Notes: generated by a model from the sequence alone, not told the origin. DNA of 64,000 nt from Acanthamoeba lenticulata (GCA_002179805.1 NAVB01000875.1:23263-87262), one strand, 5' to 3'. Positions 44,501-56,319 are shown, numbered from the stretch's first letter. Numbers and translations: made by a program.

Positions 44501-46844
44501 AATACGCGGCGTGGCTCAAGGCCGACCCGGAGCTGCTGCGCGCCGGGCTGCAGTGCCTGTGCTTCTACCTGGCCCGCGACCCGCCAGGACGCCCTGCGCG
44601 CGCCGCCGGTACGTACCATTGACCACTTGCCGCCACCGCCACAAGCTCAATGACGTGGTCGGGGGGTTGGTGTTGGTCGGCAGCTCGCGCGCTGAAGCAG
44701 GTGTGCAGCGAGGGCAAGGAGGCGGTGCTGCCGCAGCTGGCTGACCTCGTCGCCCTCTGGTCCGCCCAGTCGGGCCTTCAGCGGCTCAAGGTCCGCGTGC
44801 GCCCACCATTGACTTCAAACATTGTTTGAATACCAACGCGGGGCGGGAGCTCTGCAGGAGAAGGACCGGGTGCTCGTGGTGGAGGGCATCATGGCGGTCG
44901 GCCAGGTCGTGCCCGCGGGGCAGATCGGCGCACTGCTCGTGGCGTTGGCCTCGCCCGTGTCGACGAGCCTCAAGACCCTGGCCCAGGGCGCTTCCTCTTC
45001 TTCCTCGTCCTTCCTTCCGGCCGCCATCTCGGAGCTCCACGTCCTAAACGCCCTTTTCAAGTGCGCATTCTTCAAATTCTTACGCCCCATACGCTCAATG
45101 TCCCTCTGACCGCCACCGACCCGCGCAGGTGCCTCATCAACACCAAGAGCGCGCCGAGCGACGCCGCTTTGCCCGTCGTGCGGTACGTCGGCTTCCTTTC
45201 TCTCAACGAAAACAAAGACGACCACCCTGACGACTACGAGGATGGCGAATCCGCAAATGCAGCGACGTGTGGCCCTGCCTCGAGATGCTGGCCCAGTCCG
45301 GCCTTGTCCACGACGAGGACGCCACGCGGGTGCTCTACTCTTCTCTTCCATCTACCCCTTCGCCCCATTGTTTCAAGGACCATGCACTCATCATGGGGCG
45401 GGGTGAGGGCAGGCCTTGTGCGACAGCCTCGTGTCGCTCCTCATGACGGCCAAGCTCGGCAGCGCCGAAGTGCTCTCGCCTCTCATCACCCTGGTGCGGC
45501 CGCGCCCTCGCGTTCTGGCCTCTCATTTGGACGGACTGGCTTACACATGATCCCGCGTGCCATGTGTATCTGCGTCGTGGGCGGCTATAGGCGGTGAACG
45601 GGTTCGCGCGGACGCATCACAGCTGCTTCCTCGACGTGATGGCCACCACCATCCGTGCGTGTCCCTCTCCGCAATTTGGACGTCTTGAGCGCATTCGAGC
45701 AGCACCCTCAAAGCCCCCGCTCCCTTCTTCCCCCCCCCCCAACTGTCGATGTGCGCGCAGAGATCTTCGGGGCGACGAAGGAGTTTGCCGACACGCTGGC
45801 GAGCATCCTCCAGACTCTCGGCCAAACGGCCTTTGCCTTCCTCCAGCCGGGTACTTCACACAACCCGTTCCTCTCCTCTATCCGCCCTCACCACCCAACC
45901 CGTTGTACGTTGTTGGTACGCAGACCTCGGACGCCATCCGGATGTGGTGTGCGCCTACTTTGAAATGCTCAACCAGGTGCGCGCGTCATTGCTTCTCGCC
46001 CGCTCCTGCCATCATCGAGGCTCAGGCTTACTGTGCCTTTTTTTTTCTTTTTGGGTCATGGCGGATAGGCATTGCGATGTGCGCCACAAAGCGCGGTGGC
46101 GCTGCTCGGCCCGTCGTTCTCGCTGGCGCTCGTGTCGCTGGCCTTCCCCGGTACTCCCCCTGCCCGTCTCTCCACATTTTATGAAAACTGATGATGGTGG
46201 CGGTTGGCGTTGGGTTGGGGTAGACCGAGACACGTCGCGCGCAGTGGCGTCCTTCCTCAACAGCCTCGCCACCAGCGGGTACGACGTGCTTGCACGGTTC
46301 TCTTGCTTGGACGCGGGGCTGTAGTTGACGGGTCAACACCAACAATACCAACAACAGAACGGCGGACGCGCTGTTCAAGAGCTCGGCGGAAAAGCTGTTC
46401 CCGGCGCTGGTGGACTCAATTGTGAAGAACATCAACCACAGCCTGACGCAGTACCAGGGCGAGCTCCTCTTCCATCTCCGTACGCCGACACCACCTTTGT
46501 CGCCCTGTCCACCGCCGACGGCTTATTCGGGCGGCTGTGTGCACGTGGCCAGTGAACCGCGTGTACGCGGGGGACGAGGTGGCGCGGGCCTGCGTGGGTC
46601 AGTGCGTGGGAGCCATCGCGTCGCCCTTCCTCTCCGACGAAGACAAGAAGCGCCTCCTGGGCCTCCTGTGGAGGTACGTGCCCTTGACCTTCCTTCTCTC
46701 TCGCTCGTGCTCACCGCACGCCTGTACTTGCCGCTGCGCTAAAGGGTGCGGACGAAGCGACGATTCACGGCGATGATCGCCGATCTGGGCCACGTGTTGG
46801 CGGGCGAGATGACCGCCGACGTCCTGCTCTCCTACGAGATGTAG
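41571..46844 (+). CDS. Importin-beta family receptor, importin-13/transportin-3 type
   Basis: HEAT-repeat karyopherin for nuclear transport. The start MEEQIKAIERVVQQAYGAAG corresponds to the first HEAT helix, then QSSKEAWQLTPHLFA and SMEVQFFAAHTLYSKIRRE, the importin-13/TNPO3 N-terminal block. Later segments include LRGHWPNVVTDIISLNSLDA, VCEGLARLVASVGEHNADLI, FYLARDPPGRP, LEMLAQSGLVHDEDATR and MWCAYFEMLNQ. The C terminus LLWRVRTKRRFTAMIADLG resembles the importin-13 'RVNKRRVKEMV' end. Cargo of this subfamily includes SR proteins (TNPO3) or Mago-Y14 and UBC9 (IPO13); which applies here cannot be told. About thirty small exons could be followed, many under 100 bp, with GT.CGT donors. Individual exon joins in the middle are less certain. 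Confidence 0.88.
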
Positions 46845-46918
46845 ACCAGCGCTCGCGCTTGGCGCGCAACACGATCTTGACTCTCTCTTCAAAAATAAAC
46901 ACATAAACGCCAGCACGC

Positions 46919-48637
46919 TCACTGCTGCTTGGCCTTGCCGTGGGCCGAGTGGGATTGAGCCTCGAGGATGTTGAGGGTGGCGTCGGCCGCGCCAAACTGC
47001 GCCTTGTGCGTGTCGAACAGCTTCTGCAGTTCGTTCACGTAGCGCTCATGCACGCTCTCCACCAACTGTCTCGTACAACCAAGTTGATCCACTTTAGCCA
47101 TCCAGCCAGCAAACGGCATCACGCGAGGTAAGTGGGAGGGAGAGCGACGGACCTCGTCCGACGGCTCGGCGATCTTGTCCGTCGGGATGGGCTGGCCGAC
47201 GACCACCGTGATGGGCTTGCGGAAGGGCATTGGAGTCATCCACCGCCCGTAGAAGATGGGCATCACCACCCGGAACTGCGGATGGATGGATAGATCCATG
47301 AGCTCCCCTTGATGGGCCAGCGCTCACCCGGGAGTGGGGGAAGAAACGGCCGCACCTTGCGCGCGGTCCAGCGGAGGAAGGCCTTGGCGCCCGCGAACTG
47401 CCCGTAGGTGTCATTCGCGCCGAACGCATAGACCGGCACCAGACTCGCGCCACTGCAACACAACGCGTGCGTCAGTCGATGGTCTTTGACAAGAATGCGA
47501 TGGGCTGGGCGCGGCGCCGTACTTCTGGATGGCCAAGCGGACGAAGCCGAGGCGGTTCTTGAGGACCACGCTGTGGTCGCCCGGCTCGGCCAGGATCATC
47601 TCCTGCTCGCCGCCCGGCAGCACAATCAGGCTGTACTCTGTCGTACGTGAGCGCCGCCGCATGCAGAGGTGAGTCTCAGGGCTTTTGAGAAATTGTTATG
47701 TATTTATTAATTGACGGGGCCGTACTCTTGTTGAGGGCCTTCTGGGCCACGTGCCTCGAGGCGTCGATGTAGCCCAGCCAGAGGTAGATGTCCCTGATCA
47801 GGGTGGGTCACATTGGGGTTGGTGTGCAGTGAGCTTTGGTGTTGAGGATGGTGTTGGCAACACTGGATGCACGAGGAAAGCGCACCGCCAGAGGGGCACC
47901 CAGAAGTTGGAGGAGGCGGCGAGGCCACGACGCTCGATGCCCGGGAAGAGCTGGTCCCACTCGCAGCCCTGGGTCATCATCGACACTGTCACAAAGGTCG
48001 GGATGACGCCGTGCGGGTGAACCCCGAAGATGTACTGTCTGTCCTCCCGAATGGACCCCGCGTCAGTTCATGTGACGCACAAGCCGGGTCGAGGACGACG
48101 AGGTACTGCTGGTTGTCGAGGGGCACCGTGCGGGCCAGGCGGATGGGGAAGTACTCGGCAGTGTACTTGTAGAGGGCCGAGCGGCGCAGGGCCGGCCTGG
48201 CGTAATAGGTTGGCGAAGTTGTAGAAGTATTGGTAAGTGCTCTGCCAAGGGGAGGGGTGGCGTGAGTGCGCGAGAGGAGGGTACCAGATGTAGCCCTCGC
48301 CGTTGAGGTGGTGTGGAGTGCCGTAGGAGCGGGGCACATACCAGGCCAGGAAGAGGGACAAGCCCACCAAGAACAGCCAGTTGCCGTTGAAGAGGGCTGG
48401 GCGTGATTAATCGTTTAGTCGATTTGATCAGGAAGATTTCAAACTAATTGAACGCGTCGGCATACCATTGATGGCAACGAAGAAGAGAATCGTGGGCAAG
48501 AACACGAAGATGAGGGCTATGACGTAGTTGAAGGCTGTCGCGGACACAACCTTGACCTCGCGCAGCAAGGTTGCTGGTGGCTTCGGCTCTACGGGCGGCG
48601 ACAGCACGAGGGCGGCACTCGACGACGATGCTGACAT
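46919..48637 (-). CDS. DGAT2: Diacylglycerol/monoacylglycerol acyltransferase (DGAT2/MOGAT family)
   Basis: ER membrane acyl-CoA acyltransferase forming triacylglycerol. N-terminal hydrophobic hairpin: YVIALIFVFLPTILFFVAIN, then WLFLVGLSLFLAWYV across an intron. YKYTAEYFPIRLARTVPLD precedes the catalytic YIFGVHPHGVIPTF, which contains the family HPHG motif. Later blocks are FPGIERRGLAASSNFWVPLW, YSLIVLPGGEQEMILAEPGD (the GG-E segment), VVLKNRLGFVRLAIQKGASL, VPVYAFGANDTYGQF and PITVVVGQPIPTDKIAEPSD. The C-terminal part LVESVHERYVNELQKLFDTH is the usual last helix. About eight introns are present. Convergent with the importin gene (74 bp apart). Confidence 0.93.
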
Positions 48638-48836
48638 GCCTTGCGTGGTACGGTGCAGTGTCTGTGTTGTATTGGCACCGACCCAGGTCCCTTGGGAAAG
48701 GAGGCTTCACCAGAAGAGACTGTTTAATTTCCACCAACAGGAAAGTTTGGTTTCGAAAAGCATTTGTACAGATAGAGTTTCATGTAATGAACAACACACG
48801 AGGACGTCATCATGCCGGCGCTCTCGCAGAAGAGCT

Positions 48837-51800
48837 TCAGCTGGCCTTTCCGACAGGGAGTGAAGGAACAGCAGGATGGCCGTCGTTGGTTTTGTTCGCC
48901 TTGGCCGCTCGCTCTCCCTGGGCGGCAGCCGTGGCCTCGGCGGGCAGTCGCTTGCGCTTCTTGTCGCCGAGCCCCAGGCGCGACTGCGCCTCCTCCTCCT
49001 GCTTGTCGTCCTCCTCATCGTCTTCAGCGATGCACAGCTCGGATTCGTCTTCGTCCACATCGTCATCCTCTTCGCCGTGTTTCCCACTTCTGGGCTGCGT
49101 CACCGACTCGCCTTGCAGCAGAGGCCCATCCGTGTTGTCAGGCTCGTCCTGATCGTCTTCAACCTGTCGCCCCGCTGGCGTGGGGACCACAGCCGCCTCG
49201 GGCTTGGCGCCGCAGCCGAGCGAGAGCAGGAGCTGCGCCGTGTCGTACTCGTCGACGCTCCGCCTGGCCGGCGCCGCCGCTGTGGGCGCTGTCCCTGTGG
49301 GTGAGGACGCTCGCGGGACAGCCGCAGCCGCGGCCTTGGGCGGCTCGAGCTTGACCGGGGCTGGCCGGAGCGGCAGCGGCGCAGACGGGGCAGCCGTCGG
49401 GGTCGGTGGCCGTCGCGAGGCCGCGGCGCTCTCGCCGCTGCGGCGCAGGCCGTCGCGACCTCGGGAAGCGCGGCCACCGCGCGCTCGGCCGGTGCCGCCG
49501 CGCGGGGGACTCGTGGGCTCCTCCTTGGGCACGACGATGACGTCGACGCTGAGGTAGTCCAGCGAGGCCGGCTGCTGCGCCTGCTGCTGTTGTTGCCGCT
49601 GCGCGGCGTCGCCGTCATCTAGGGCCTCGATCGTGGGGAAGGGGGCGCCATAGTAGTATCGGCTGCCATTGTGGCCGCTCTCGGTGGCGATCAGGTCGAC
49701 ATCGGTCGCCGACGCCGGCGGCGGAGAGGCGGCGTCCTTGGTCGCGAAGAGCGAGTTGCCCAGAGCCGACAGCCCGGTGCTGCCGCTGCCGCCGCCGGCA
49801 GAGGGAATCACGGTCGAGGCACAGCTCGACGGCGAGACGAAGAGCGGCGAGAACGGAGAGAAAGGGCCCTGCGCCGCGCTGCTGCCAAAGGGGCTGGCCG
49901 AGGGCGACCCGCTCGTTGTCGACATGCTCGACGAGCAAAAGGGCATGTCAAAGGATGACGGCGGAGGTGGGAGCGAGTTGAGCGACGCCAATGCCGACGT
50001 GAAGCTCTGCACAGAGGGCATCGCGGCTGCCGTCGACGCCGACACGCTCTTTGCCATAGGCAATGACGAGGACGACGCCGATAACGGTGGTGGCACCGGG
50101 AACTGAGCGATATCCGGAAGGGGCAGCGTGGGCTTGAGCTCGCGCAGCGCAGTCCCCGTCGTCGTGGTGGTTGTTGTTGTTGTTGACGATGACGACGGGC
50201 CAGCAGCCTTGCCCCGCACGGGCGCCGTGCGCGAGAGCGGCCTTCTCTTCTCTGCTCTCCCACATTGTGAGCGAGAACACTTTTTAAAAAACCAAACAAC
50301 GAAGATGGCGAACGGACCCTCCTCGACTTCCGCGTGGGCGGCCTTGCGCTTGGGCGTGGCGATGGACGGCGCTGACGATGAGAGGTGCTGCGGGATGCTG
50401 GACGGCCCGTTGCTGCCCGCCGGGAACGGCAAAATGGGCGGCAGCGGCAGAATGTGGGGGTAGCCCGTCGAGGTCCCCAGCTTGGGCTGAAGAGGCGTCG
50501 GGGTCGGGGCCGGAGCCGGGGCCGGGGCCGGGCGCAGGGCGGTGGCCTGCGGGAGCGACGGCACCGGGGGCGCCGAGTAGAGGAGCGGCCCGAGGCTGGC
50601 CAGCGAGGCCAGAACCTGCGGGGTGAGCTGCGTCGGGTGAAGGCCCGAGGCGGCGGCGGCCAGATAGAGCGGATGGATCGAGGCCGAGCCAAAGGGCGAG
50701 GGCAGCGGCGCAAATGCGCCCGAGGCGGTTGGTTCGGGCACTGTCGATGATGCGGGGGCAGAGGCTGCGGGTCGCGACACGGAGGAGGCAGGACCAGGCG
50801 GACGAGCCGACAAGGGCCGCTTGAGGCTCTGTCGGCCGGTCAACGTCGAGCGCGCGGGTGCGCTAGAGCAGCTGTCGCCGCCTTCGCGCTTGGGCTCGAT
50901 GGTCCCGCCCATCGCCAAGGCGGCGGGCTGGTTGTCCTCTTCGCGGGGCTCCTGCTTGACGGTGATAAAGCCGGTGCCAGCCGTGATGCTTGGTTCGGAC
51001 AAAGACTTCGGAGGCGATGAAGACGAAGCTGTTGTGGGAGATGGCCGAGGAGGCGAGGAGGACGAGGAGGAAGCGGGAAGAAGAGCAGTCGGAGAGAGCA
51101 GCAGAAGAGGCACAGCCTCGGCCGTGGATGCGGCGGTGTTAAGCGCAAACTGGTTCGAGTATCCAAAATGCGGGGACGAGGGGGAAAAGATGAAGGCATG
51201 GAGGAAGCCCGTGACGACTTGTTCCCGCGTGGACCTGCATGTGCATCGAAAAACGTCAGCACGTCCAATCGTCTCTACCTCCAGAAGCTCATAAGACGCC
51301 ACACGTACGTGGAGGGGAAGCCTAGGTAGTGGCAGAGGGTCGACAGATGCTCGGGCGTGAAGTGGGGTCCCCGACACCATTCCACGATCCTGCGGTAACT
51401 GGTGGACGGATCTCTGGTCACCAGACTGAACGCCGTGGCAGCAGACGGGCTAAATAGGAGACACGTACGTGATGCCCAGCTCCCGGCGCTGATCCTTCTT
51501 GGTGGCGGTAGCCAGGGACGGCTGGAGGTGGCTAAGGCGACGCCCTATATCGGACTCATCGAGACGGTCGAAGAGGGGCTTGAGGAAGGCGAAAGGGAGG
51601 AGCACCCCCTCGAGCAATTTCCTGCACCATCAGCCAAGGAGGAGAGTAAGTGGCCACGATCGAGAATAAAAGAATTGAGCTGCAAGCAGTCCATCCTACC
51701 CTTCCTTGGGCGGCGTTTTGACATTGATCCCAAGCAGAGTGCAAAAGTCGAGTTTGGCGGCGACGTCGGATTCGGCGAGCCACCGCTGACCTGCACGAAC

Positions 51801-52113
51801 GTAGGTCTCCATGACCTAAGGATGGTGTGACATCCCCGACAAGAGAGCCAATACCGACAACGGAGTTAGTTAGAACAGTTGGGCGAAAGGGTCCGAAAAA
51901 ATTAGGTGGAAGGCTTTGGGTGGCCACAACGGATCTTCGCGCATCAGATGAACGCAAAGTATTACTGGCAACAAGCGAGCGAGCGGGTACCTGGAGTCCA
52001 CTTTGCAGCGCCGGATGAAGATGGGTCTGTGCAGTAGACAGCTGCGGCTGGTCCGACCCTTGAAAGTTCACGAGGCTTCCTAGCTCACTGGATGATGATG
52101 TGACAGTGCCCAT
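48837..52113 (-). CDS. Large Ser/Pro/Ala-rich protein with a conserved-looking N-terminal helical region
   Basis: Not recognised. First exons: MGTVTSSSSELGSLVNFQGS, then METYVRAGQRWLAESDVAAK, LDFCTLLGINVKTPPKEG, KLLEGVLLPFAFLKPLFDRL and DESDIGRRLSHLQPSLATAT, a mixed hydrophobic and charged helical region. It continues through IVEWCRGPHFTPEHLSTLCH YLGFPL and TREQVVTGFLHAFIF. More than 700 residues of low complexity follow (Ser, Pro, Ala, Thr, short acidic clusters such as EEDDDVDEDESEL). These contain several Lys/Arg clusters, for example GDKKRKRLPAE near the end, a plausible nuclear localisation signal. A 70-bp GTCCGT-donor intron may interrupt the middle near 50230-50310; the reading frame is open with or without it. 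It may be a nuclear regulator, but this is inferred from composition only. Confidence 0.6.
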
Positions 52114-52865
52114 AGCGGCTAGGAACTTCCACGAAGCCGTGTAAGGCCACGATGAATAATCTTCAACGAGATTTGTTGAAATTCTGTGAAAAAGAGGAGT
52201 TATTCAGTTCAGAGCAGAACATCAAAAGACAAGAAGGACCCGTACCGGGCTAGTAGAAAAACGAGAGACTCCTTCGAGCCCAAGAGTTCCTCAATCCCTC
52301 AGTGCTTGGTCTTGAGAAAAATAAGGGCCGTGGGCCGCGATAGTAGAACGCGCTTCCCCGCAAGCACGGCCGAGTGAGCTCACAGATAGCCAACCGGGGT
52401 CTTACGTTCGCGCTCTTCTTAGAAAATGGCTAAAATTTAGCCGGTGAAGGAGAGATACGAGGGTTTTAGGCTCGAAGGAGGGAAGTGGCGAGGCGACCCA
52501 CGCACAGGCCCGAAGCCAAGGACGTGAAGCCGCTGTATGCTCCCCTTGTTACGCTCCCTCGAGACCGGAGCAAGAGAACGTCGGGTGCGGATACGCTCAT
52601 TCCAAGAAACGACGCCAATTTTTTCGGCCCGCCAAGCGTTTTAGACGTGCTAGGAAAAAACAGCGCAGCAAAAAAGACATGGCATAACACACAAGAAGAA
52701 ATTTGGGCGACTCACAGAAGAAGAGCGACACACCCCTCACGCTTGCGTCTTTTGTCGTAGGCCCGCTTGACCGCTTGCCTGAAGCCCAAACAACAACGAA
52801 GCAACGCAACCTTTGCAACATTCGCCACCGCAATCGACCTACTCCAAGTCGAAAATCGAAGAGAG
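52114..52865. other. Divergent intergenic region, possibly with 5' exons of the RING gene
   Basis: About 750 bp without a recognised gene. An open plus-strand frame (52485-52760) lacks an ATG start. The sequence before the called RING start stays in frame back to an AG acceptor-like site near 52760, so untracked 5' exons are possible. No repeats seen. Confidence 0.4.
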
Positions 52866-53804
52866 ATGCTTCTGAAATCGTGGAACGAGCTCGAACTGCT
52901 GGCACAAAGACGCAGGAGCAAGGGTGCTTGTGCTTCATTGATCGCCAAGATGAAGTCGGCGAGGGAGGAGGAGGTCCAGAGGCAAGAGGGGAAGGAACAG
53001 GAACACAAGGCAGAGGGGCAAGAAATGGAGGAAACCAAACGCGAGGATCTGGCTGGCAAGAAAGAGAGTGAAACAGCGGGAATGGCCAGTGAAGAGGAAG
53101 AGGATCCCATGCAGCAAGAGGGGGCAACGATGCCCAGCGCTGCCGCGTTGACACAAGAGTGGACATGTGGCCTGTGTACGCTCGTCAATACCATCCACGA
53201 ACCGCGCTGCGTCCTGTGCAACAGTTTGCGCGAGACGAAAGAAGGAGGCCTTGTGGCTTGCAACGAAGAGGGGAAGGCCAAGCGACGCGCCTGTGACGGA
53301 GCCTGCTGTCCGGGGATGGCCCAGCTTGAAGCGCTGAAACAGAGAAACGAACAGCTCCTGCAGCAGCTAAAGAAGCTCAAGGACAGCGCAGAACAGGACA
53401 AAGAGCAGAAGGAACGATTCGCCTCGTACGAGAACCTGATGCTTGCAGCGCTGACGGACGAGGAGCTACAAGAGGTGGAGCGCGAGCTTGAGACCAAGCT
53501 GCGTCTTGTGCGACAAGTGAGACGAGACCAAGCTCGCGCACAAACGCAAGCCCTGGAACAAGAAAACAGAGAGATGCGTGCTGCGGCGGTCTGCCTTATT
53601 TGCGCCGATGCGCCAAGGTACGGTGCTTGTGAGGTGCATTCTTGGCTTCAGATCCTCACTCTTCCCTCCCTCTTCCCTCCCAGAGCCATCACGTTCGCTC
53701 CGTGTGGTCACTTTGTCTCGTGTGCTGACTGCTGCGAGGAGGTTGAACACTGTCCAGTGTGCCGCAAGTGGATATCGTTACGCCTGAAGACGTTTACGAG
53801 CTGA
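52866..53804 (+). CDS. RanBP2-type zinc finger, coiled-coil and C-terminal RING protein (probable E3 ubiquitin ligase)
   Basis: From MLLKSWNELELLAQRRRSKG the protein has a Glu/Lys-rich helical N-terminal part. It then has one RanBP2-type zinc finger EWTCGLCTLVNTIHEPRCVL CNS (C-x2-C-x10-C-x2-C), the class that often binds ubiquitin or RNA. A long coiled coil follows (LEALKQRNEQLLQQLKKLKD; LQEVERELETKLRLVRQVRR). The C-terminal RING reads CLICADAPRAITFAPCGHFV and SCADCCEEVEHCPVCRKWI, similar in spacing to IAP/MIB-type C3HC4 RINGs. One intron (donor GTACGG near 53618) splits the RING, and joining it restores the Cys/His spacing. The start is uncertain: 52866 is the first in-frame ATG, but the frame is open upstream and 5' exons may exist. 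Confidence 0.8.
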   Translation: MLLKSWNELELLAQRRRSKGACASLIAKMKSAREEEVQRQEGKEQEHKAEGQEMEETKREDLAGKKESETAGMASEEEEDPMQQEGATMPSAAALTQEWTCGLCTLVNTIHEPRCVLCNSLRETKEGGLVACNEEGKAKRRACDGACCPGMAQLEALKQRNEQLLQQLKKLKDSAEQDKEQKERFASYENLMLAALTDEELQEVERELETKLRLVRQVRRDQARAQTQALEQENREMRAAAVCLICADAPRYGACEVHSWLQILTLPSLFPPRAITFAPCGHFVSCADCCEEVEHCPVCRKWISLRLKTFTS

Positions 53805-53909
53805 ATGCAGCCCTTTCTCCAACACTTTTTTTTTCTTTTTCGTGTTTCTTTTTTTTTTTTGTCGGGGGAAAGCAGCAAAAGAATCGATTGTTGGAAGACC
53901 GGGTAAAGG

Positions 53910-54435
53910 ATGGCGACTGTGTGTGTGCTTAGTGGAGCTGCCCTTGGCCTCAGCAGCACTTTGTATGCTAACGCTATTCGTAAGACCTACTTGCTGCGAG
54001 GTACGGATAAACCAAGTGAATAGTAACCACAACTTTAATTCAATATTGATTTGTGTGCCGCCCATGGATAGCTCCCTGGCGGCACCTCGCTGGTATCGTT
54101 GGTGGCGGCCTTGCCGGCTACTACTACCACAAGCTCGACCAGGTATTCCTCCCCCCTCTTCCGAATTTTGCTTTGCAAAAGCCCAGAGTAATGCGATTCT
54201 TGCCTCCCAAAGCGTGAAGATGAGAAGATGAGGGCCATTCGCATCAAGTATTATCAAATGTACGGACGCAACCTTAGCAATGACGTGATCGTCCAGGAGC
54301 CCTTCTTGGTGCGTCTCTAGTCCTCCCGTGCCTCCCACTTTGTTCGTTTGTCTTATTTTTGCATTGCCCATTGCGTACTCTCAGCAGGCGACAACGCAGC
54401 AGCAGCAGCAGAAGAAGGAGGAGAGTGTCCAGTAA
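53910..54435 (+). CDS. Small single-pass inner-membrane-like protein (possible complex I NDUFC2/B14.5b-type subunit)
   Basis: Too fragmented for a long ORF. Four exons join in frame to give about 105 residues. Exon 1 is MATVCVLSGAALGLSSTLYA NAIRKTYLLR. Exon 2 is APWRHLAGIVGGGLAGYYYH KLDQ. Exon 3 is REDEKMRAIRIKYYQMYGRN and LSNDVIVQEPFL. Exon 4 is a Gln/Lys tail (QATTQQQQQKKEESVQ). Intron boundaries are GTACGG...TAG, GTATTC...AAG and GTGCGT...CAG. Two hydrophobic stretches separated by a short basic loop, a glycine-rich second segment and a charged matrix-like tail resemble NDUFC2/B14.5b-type accessory subunits of respiratory complex I. That assignment is by pattern only. Confidence 0.6.
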
Positions 54436-54678
54436 CGCGGAGCGCAATGTTCAGCTTAGGGAGAACACGAACGGCTTTGTGTTTTGGATGCCGCCGAACG
54501 AAGAGGGGATGAGGCAGTGGAGGGGTAGTGGGGCATCTAGTGAGATGGTCAGTGGCTAGAAGCTAGCTGACGCAGAAAAGGGGCAACAAAGCCTTGACTC
54601 AAGCCTCTACTCTCATCAGGTATCGCCTTTACATGAGTGGCCGGATGGAAAGCAGGCCGAGTGGCGTGTGACGTCCTT

Positions 54679-56097
54679 TCAGCGGCGGCCAAAGCGGTAG
54701 CGTAGGAAAAGCGCGTAGAGGAGGCCGTAGCCGACGCCGCCCAGGTGCCCGGCGTGGGAGACGCTTGAGTTGGGAGCCGTCAGCGCAAAGAAAGTATCGG
54801 TCAGAATGTAGAGCGCCACGAGAGTCGGCGCTCGCATGGGCAACACGCCGAACTGCACGCCGCATTAAAAGAAGTTGAGCCATAATCACGCGGTGGCGTG
54901 CAGGTGCAGGTACCAACAAAAGGACGGACTGAGGGAAGAACATGGCGTAGAGAACAGAAATGCCCATCACTGAGCCCGACATACCAAGGGCGCTATGCTC
55001 CCGCCCCATCCTGCGTAGCCATCAACCATCCTAGTCAGCTGGACCGACAACACCTGTGATGGAGGGGAGAGCAGAAGAACGCACATCTTGTACACCCGGT
55101 ACTCGGAGGGGTTCTTCGCCATAATGCGCGGTTTGATCTCATTGACGTAGACCAAGTGACACAGGGATGATGCCAGGCCTGGTCACAAGTCCTTAGACCG
55201 AGAGAGGAGGGGAGGGGTGTGCAGATACGGTAGCTCAGTAAACTGCATCGTACCGGCGGCCAGGTAGAGGACCAGGGTGCGTCGGGGTCCCAGAGCGAAC
55301 ATGACGTCCTTCCCCAGCACAGACAGTGCCATTCTGGTGTGGAGTGAGGTCTATGAGGCAGCGCAAGTAGGCCCCGATCCTGCCGCGTTGGCGTACCCGT
55401 TGAAGAGGAAGTGGAAAAGGTCTTGGTGGCTGAACGCCGCCGTTATCAACGTCCAGGGGCGACCCTGAACCAACCAAGTGAGTCCTTTACGCTTAAACAG
55501 AGACAAGCTCATACAAGTGAGGGATTGGGGCTGCACCTCCTGAATGTTGCGCAGGCTGCACGTGAAGTTGTCACGCATGAAGCGGGGCGGGGCCATCCAC
55601 CAGCCAACAAACACGAGGCCATTGATGCCCAGCAGTATGTTCACCACGTCTAAGCCCCTATACTCGTACTGGACAGTACGCGTGATGCTCGCGTTGGTGC
55701 GCCATGGCTAACGTGGAGAAGGCAAAACAAGGGATACCTGATCCCTAGACCACATGTTGAAGCTTCGTTTCAGCACCCCCGAGGGCGTCGAGTGACCAGC
55801 ATTAAGCGAGACGGTTTTGGTGGCGCGCAGGGAGAGCCAAGGCAGCCTTTTGCAGGTTGTCTTCGCTCCCGCAGATGAAGAAGATGAGGAAGTGGAAGAA
55901 TGCACATCTCGCCAGCCGTAAATCTTCCTCGATGGGAAGCGAGGTGCCATTTTGGCCACGGCCCAAGGTGTGCATCTCCGCGATGCGTGTAGTGATCCGA
56001 GCATGGGTTGGAGGGAAAGAGTGGGCGTGAGCCCGTGCACGTTGCGCATTGCCAAGGTGGCAGAGCCTGCCAGCCGCGCTGACGTGAACCTGTGCAT
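54679..56097 (-). CDS. PARL: Mitochondrial rhomboid intramembrane protease (PARL/Pcp1 type)
   Basis: Rhomboid serine protease. The start at 56097 gives MHRFTSARLAGSATLAMRNV, an Arg/Ser-rich presequence consistent with mitochondrial import, followed by a Ser-rich linker. Membrane segments: VVNILLGINGLVFVGWWM, then WTLITAAFSHQDLFHFLFNG with the conserved HxxxN (HFLFN). The catalytic serine motif is GALGMSGSVMGISVLYAMFF (G-x-S-G). The catalytic His is in VSHAGHLGGVGYGLLYALFL RYRFGRR at the end. The extra N-terminal region and the order HxxxN, GxSG, H fit the PARL subclass, which processes PINK1/OPA1-type substrates in the inner membrane. About five introns are present. Confidence 0.88.
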
Positions 56098-56319
56098 GTT
56101 TAATCTTGGTGTGTCTGGTGCGCCGCCGCTGGACTTACGCACGACCGCAGAAATTGGCCGAGCCCGCCGCACGCGAACTCTGAAGGGATCCCTTCCTGTT
56201 CGCTTTCGTCTGCTGCTACAACACTCTTTAGCTGCTGGAGCGAGTGTGAACACTTTGTCACCGCCATTGACTCACAACATCAATGGTTCCTTTATTATTG
56301 ACGACGCTCCCGTGCCAGC

